Shown here one piece after another: positions 61,385-64,000 of a stretch of DNA of 64,000 nt. Positions within the stretch are counted from its first letter, which is position 1. Every line of letters begins with the position of its first letter. Position numbers and translations under genes: made by a program. The notes below the pieces were generated by a model, which made no database searches, was not told the origin of the DNA, and was given only the letters and a program-made list of their open reading frames with translations. This DNA comes from JANQIO01 sp038746745 (GTDB lineage: Bacteria; Pseudomonadota; Gammaproteobacteria; Pseudomonadales; Halieaceae), in the NCBI GenBank assembly GCA_038746745.1, contig JBCDKJ010000001.1, forward strand, positions 186,001-250,000. Direction: 5' to 3'.

Positions 61385-62806
61385 ATGCTGGATAAGCTGA
61401 ATGCAATAAGCCAGCGGGTTCTCGGGTCCAGGGCGATTTGGGAGCTGGTGCCCTTTGCCGACGCGACCGACGGTTTGCCGCTCAGCCGTCTTGCACGCTT
61501 ATCCCTGTTTCAGGTGTCGGTGGGTATGGCCGTTGTCCTGCTGACCGGCACGCTGAATCGGGTCATGGTGGTGGAGCTGGGTCAAGCCGCCTGGCTGGTA
61601 TCCATTATGGTCTCCCTCCCCCTGCTGTTCGCTCCACTGAGAGCGTTAATCGGCTTTCGCTCCGACAATTATCGCTCGCTGATTGGCTGGCGTCGGGTCC
61701 CCTTTATCTGGCTAGGCAGCATGCTTCAGTTTGGCGGGCTGGCGATTATGCCCTTCGCACTCATCGTACTGTCAGAGCCTGCTGCGGGAGCGCCCTGGCT
61801 GGGGCCTGCAGCTGCGGCATTTGCCTTCCTGCTGGTGGGTGCTGGCATGCACACCACACAGACAGCAGGGCTGGCGCTCGCAACCGACATTATTGACGAT
61901 ACGCTGCGACCCAAGGTGGTCGCATTGCTGTACGTGATGCTGCTGGTAGGAACAATAGGCAGCGCACTGGTGTTCTCTCTACTGCTTACAGATTTCAGCT
62001 ATCTCAGGCTAATCAAAGTTGTCCAGGGCGCAGCGGTGGTCACACTGGTGCTAAACGCAATATCGCTGTGGCGACAGGAAAGTCTTAAGCCTGAACAGAC
62101 CCGGCCCGGCCGCTCTGTTCCAGCCTTTTCTGGTGCCTGGCGCGACTTCATCGCGGAGCCCTCCGCCCGCCGCTTACTGGTGGCTATTGGACTGGGAACG
62201 GCGGCATTCAATATGCAAGACATCCTGCTGGAGCCCTATGGCGGCGAGATTCTGGGAATGAGCGTGGCTGGTACCACAGGGCTGTCGGCTATCTGGGGAC
62301 TGGGCATGCTGGCCGCTTTCGCGGTTTCATCCAGCCTGCTGGCGCGCGGCGCCGACCCCATGCGCCTGTCTGGCAACGGCCTCGTCGTTGGGCTGTTTGC
62401 GTTTTCCGCCGTTATTATCGCCGCGCCGGTAGGCTCATCAGCCTTGTTTTGGCTGGGCGCAGGCTTCATCGGCTTTGGTGGCGGCTTCTTTGCCATTGGC
62501 ACTTTAACAGTGGCAATGACCCTGGGCGGTGAACAGCAAAAGGGCCTGGCATTGGGCGCCTGGGGCGCCGTACAGGCAACGTCCGCCGGACTCGCTATTG
62601 CACTGGGCGGCGCGGCCAAGGACTTTATAAGCTACCTGGCCATGAGCGGCAGCTTTGGGGCTGCGCTGGCGAATCCAGGCACCGGTTACAGCGCGGTCTA
62701 CCATGTCGAAATTCTGCTGTTGTTCGCTGCGCTGTTGGCTCTGGGGCCTATTGTGCGCGGCGTCAGGAGCCCCGGCGAACTCAAGCTACAGGACTTTCCA
62801 ACCTAA
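61385..62806 (+). CDS. lhaA: PucC-family light-harvesting complex assembly protein LhaA
   Basis: A 473-residue membrane protein of the major facilitator superfamily PucC branch, with about twelve helices. It helps assemble the LH1 antenna around the reaction centre. Early residues WELVPFADATDGLPLSRLARLSLFQVSVG split into the PucC N-terminus, and GRRVPFIWLG-like loops (SLIGWRRVPFIW) follow. Its place directly before puhA identifies it as lhaA and not pucC. Start at ATG 61385 or GTG 61379; neither has a good ribosome-binding site. Confidence 0.93.
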   Translation: MLDKLNAISQRVLGSRAIWELVPFADATDGLPLSRLARLSLFQVSVGMAVVLLTGTLNRVMVVELGQAAWLVSIMVSLPLLFAPLRALIGFRSDNYRSLIGWRRVPFIWLGSMLQFGGLAIMPFALIVLSEPAAGAPWLGPAAAAFAFLLVGAGMHTTQTAGLALATDIIDDTLRPKVVALLYVMLLVGTIGSALVFSLLLTDFSYLRLIKVVQGAAVVTLVLNAISLWRQESLKPEQTRPGRSVPAFSGAWRDFIAEPSARRLLVAIGLGTAAFNMQDILLEPYGGEILGMSVAGTTGLSAIWGLGMLAAFAVSSSLLARGADPMRLSGNGLVVGLFAFSAVIIAAPVGSSALFWLGAGFIGFGGGFFAIGTLTVAMTLGGEQQKGLALGAWGAVQATSAGLAIALGGAAKDFISYLAMSGSFGAALANPGTGYSAVYHVEILLLFAALLALGPIVRGVRSPGELKLQDFPT

Positions 62807-62833
62807 AACGTACCCACCACGGGAGGACGTACC

Positions 62834-63601
62834 ATGGAATTTGGCAACATCACCAGTTACATCGATGCACCGCAGCTGCTGCTGTATCTATTCTGGCTGT
62901 TTTTCTTTTCGCTGATCATTTATCTGCATAACGAAACCAAGCGCGAAGGCTATCCGTTGGTTGACTCCCACAACCCCAAGTACAAGGGCGGGACACTTTG
63001 GGGAACACCCAAACCGAAGACCTACACGCTCAATCACAACCAGGGCTCTTTTGTTGCACCGCGCGGATCTGACCCACAGTACGAGCTAAAGGCAGAGCAG
63101 TTGGTCAATGCGCCTGGTTTCCCGCTTGAGCCCACGGGGAACCCCATGACTGACGGCATTGGCCCCGCGGCCTGGGCTAATCGCCCAGACGTACCAGATC
63201 TCACCCATGACGAGGGCTCACCGCGCATTATTCCAATGCGTATCGCAGAGAACTGGAACATAGAGTCTCGAGACCCTGACCCTCGCGGTAAAACCATTTA
63301 CGGAACTGACGGCGAGCCCGGCGGCACAGTCACCGATGTGTGGGTCGACCTGGCCGAGCCCCATATTCGTTACTTGGAAATCGATGCAAACGGCAGGCGT
63401 GTACTGATCCCGATGACGATGGCCAGAGTGAAGAAAACCGGTGACGTCGTCGCCAAGTCTGTTTGCGGAAGGCACTTTGCTGATGCACCAACCATCGCCA
63501 ACCCTAACTTTGTAACCCTGCTGGAAGAAGACAAGATTTGCGGTTACTTCGGGGGTGGATACCTATATGCGCTGGATGAGCGCACGGAGCCGCTGCTATG
63601 A
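62834..63601 (+). CDS. puhA: Photosynthetic reaction centre H subunit
   Basis: A 255-residue H subunit of the type II reaction centre. One N-terminal transmembrane helix (LLLYLFWLFFFSLIIYLHNE, about 12-31) precedes the cytoplasmic domain. The domain contains GPAAWANRPDVPDLTHDEG, IVPMRIAE-like PRIIPMRIAENW, and YLEIDANGRRVLIPM, which contacts the quinone side. It stabilises the L/M core and guides protons to QB. GGAGG lies 5 bp before the ATG. It overlaps puhB by 4 bp. Confidence 0.97.
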   Translation: MEFGNITSYIDAPQLLLYLFWLFFFSLIIYLHNETKREGYPLVDSHNPKYKGGTLWGTPKPKTYTLNHNQGSFVAPRGSDPQYELKAEQLVNAPGFPLEPTGNPMTDGIGPAAWANRPDVPDLTHDEGSPRIIPMRIAENWNIESRDPDPRGKTIYGTDGEPGGTVTDVWVDLAEPHIRYLEIDANGRRVLIPMTMARVKKTGDVVAKSVCGRHFADAPTIANPNFVTLLEEDKICGYFGGGYLYALDERTEPLL

Positions 63602-64000
63602 ACAACGCTGTTAATGAAGAACATTTACCGATGGATGGCGAGGCTGAATATGGCCTGCCGGAACACCTGCCTATGGATGAGAAAATTCTGTGGCAGGGAA
63701 CGCCCGAGTTTCGCACGCTGGCCAGGCGCGTATTTCGTCTACGCCTGGTAGGAATCTACTTCATCGCCCTGTTCGGCATCCATATGACCTTGCAATATGA
63801 GTCCGGCCTGGGACTGGGCACGCAGTTGCTTTCTAACAGCTGGATGCTCGTTTTAGCGTCTGTTGCCATGCTGCTTCTGGCCGGGCTTGCACTGGCGTAC
63901 GCCAGAACCACGGTGTACACCATCACCAGCAAACGCATCGTTATGCGCTTTGGTGTCGCCCTGCCTATGGTGATCAACATTCCGCTGCCACTGGTGCAGT
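63598..64000 (+). CDS. puhB: Reaction centre assembly protein PuhB, N-terminal part
   Basis: The first 134 codons of PuhB; the gene continues past the window. It starts in the puhA stop (ATGA), so the two are coupled. The segment reads LPMDEKILWQGTPEFRTLARRVF, split by two transmembrane helices, then TTVYTITSKRIVMRFGVALP, the bacterial PH-domain start. PuhB assists reaction centre assembly in Rhodobacter. The operon probably goes on to puhC and bch genes. Confidence 0.93.
   Translation, partial: MNNAVNEEHLPMDGEAEYGLPEHLPMDEKILWQGTPEFRTLARRVFRLRLVGIYFIALFGIHMTLQYESGLGLGTQLLSNSWMLVLASVAMLLLAGLALAYARTTVYTITSKRIVMRFGVALPMVINIPLPLVQ

Overview
The window comes from a marine gammaproteobacterium. 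The best fit is an aerobic anoxygenic phototroph of the Halieaceae (OM60/NOR5) type. The order of the housekeeping genes (tig-clpP-clpX-lon-hupB-ppiD, rpmF-fabD-fabG-acpP-fabF-pabC-mltG-tmk-holB-pilZ, yccA-tusDCB-tusE) is the order known from Pseudomonas-like Gammaproteobacteria. The right edge carries lhaA-puhA-puhB, the assembly factor, H subunit and assembly protein of a purple-bacterial photosynthetic reaction centre. The taxonomic placement is inferred from gene content only.

Layout. 1-8 kb: the tail of a luciferase-like oxidoreductase, an acyl-CoA synthetase, and an AddAB-like helicase/nuclease pair. 8-16 kb: DAHP synthase, nfuA, metH with a striking 28-bp perfect palindrome upstream, and a siroheme sulfite reductase with its DUF934 partner. 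16-22 kb: a CPA2 antiporter, an unknown membrane-anchored protein, and etfBA divergent from the ETF-quinone oxidoreductase gene. 22-33 kb, mostly minus strand: DUF1285, serA, ppiD, hupB, lon, clpX, clpP, tig, tRNA-Leu(UAG). 33-43 kb: a GH84 glycosidase, an orphan terminator that may end a small RNA, then the fatty-acid/cell-envelope operon, which lacks plsX and fabH at their usual place. 43-49 kb: a Maf-like pyrophosphatase, rluC, rne with a 1-kb upstream gap, and tRNA-Ser(UGA) whose 3' tail and terminator are duplicated. 49-57 kb: a serine hydrolase, an amidohydrolase, yccA, the complete tusDCB-tusE sulfur relay, trmA, a two-winged-helix plus nuclease-like protein, and an all-alpha dUTPase. 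57-64 kb: a giant MscK-like channel, a small membrane protein, and the puh operon behind a consensus promoter overlapped by a TGT-N12-ACA (PpsR/CrtJ-type) site.

Themes. Protein quality control (Tig, ClpXP, Lon, PpiD) is contiguous. tRNA modification appears in TusBCDE, which supplies sulfur for 2-thiouridine, and TrmA, which makes m5U54. Methionine and sulfur metabolism is represented by metH, cysI and nfuA. Nearly every larger intergenic gap holds its own short tandem array (9 to 39 bp units, each with a different motif), which suggests frequent slipped-strand duplication in this lineage. I see no prophage, insertion sequence, CRISPR array or recognisable defence island. Most of the window is ordinary core genome. 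The points most worth testing are the puh control region, the metH palindrome, the candidate small RNA, the tRNA-Ser tail duplication and the unknown nuclease-like protein.
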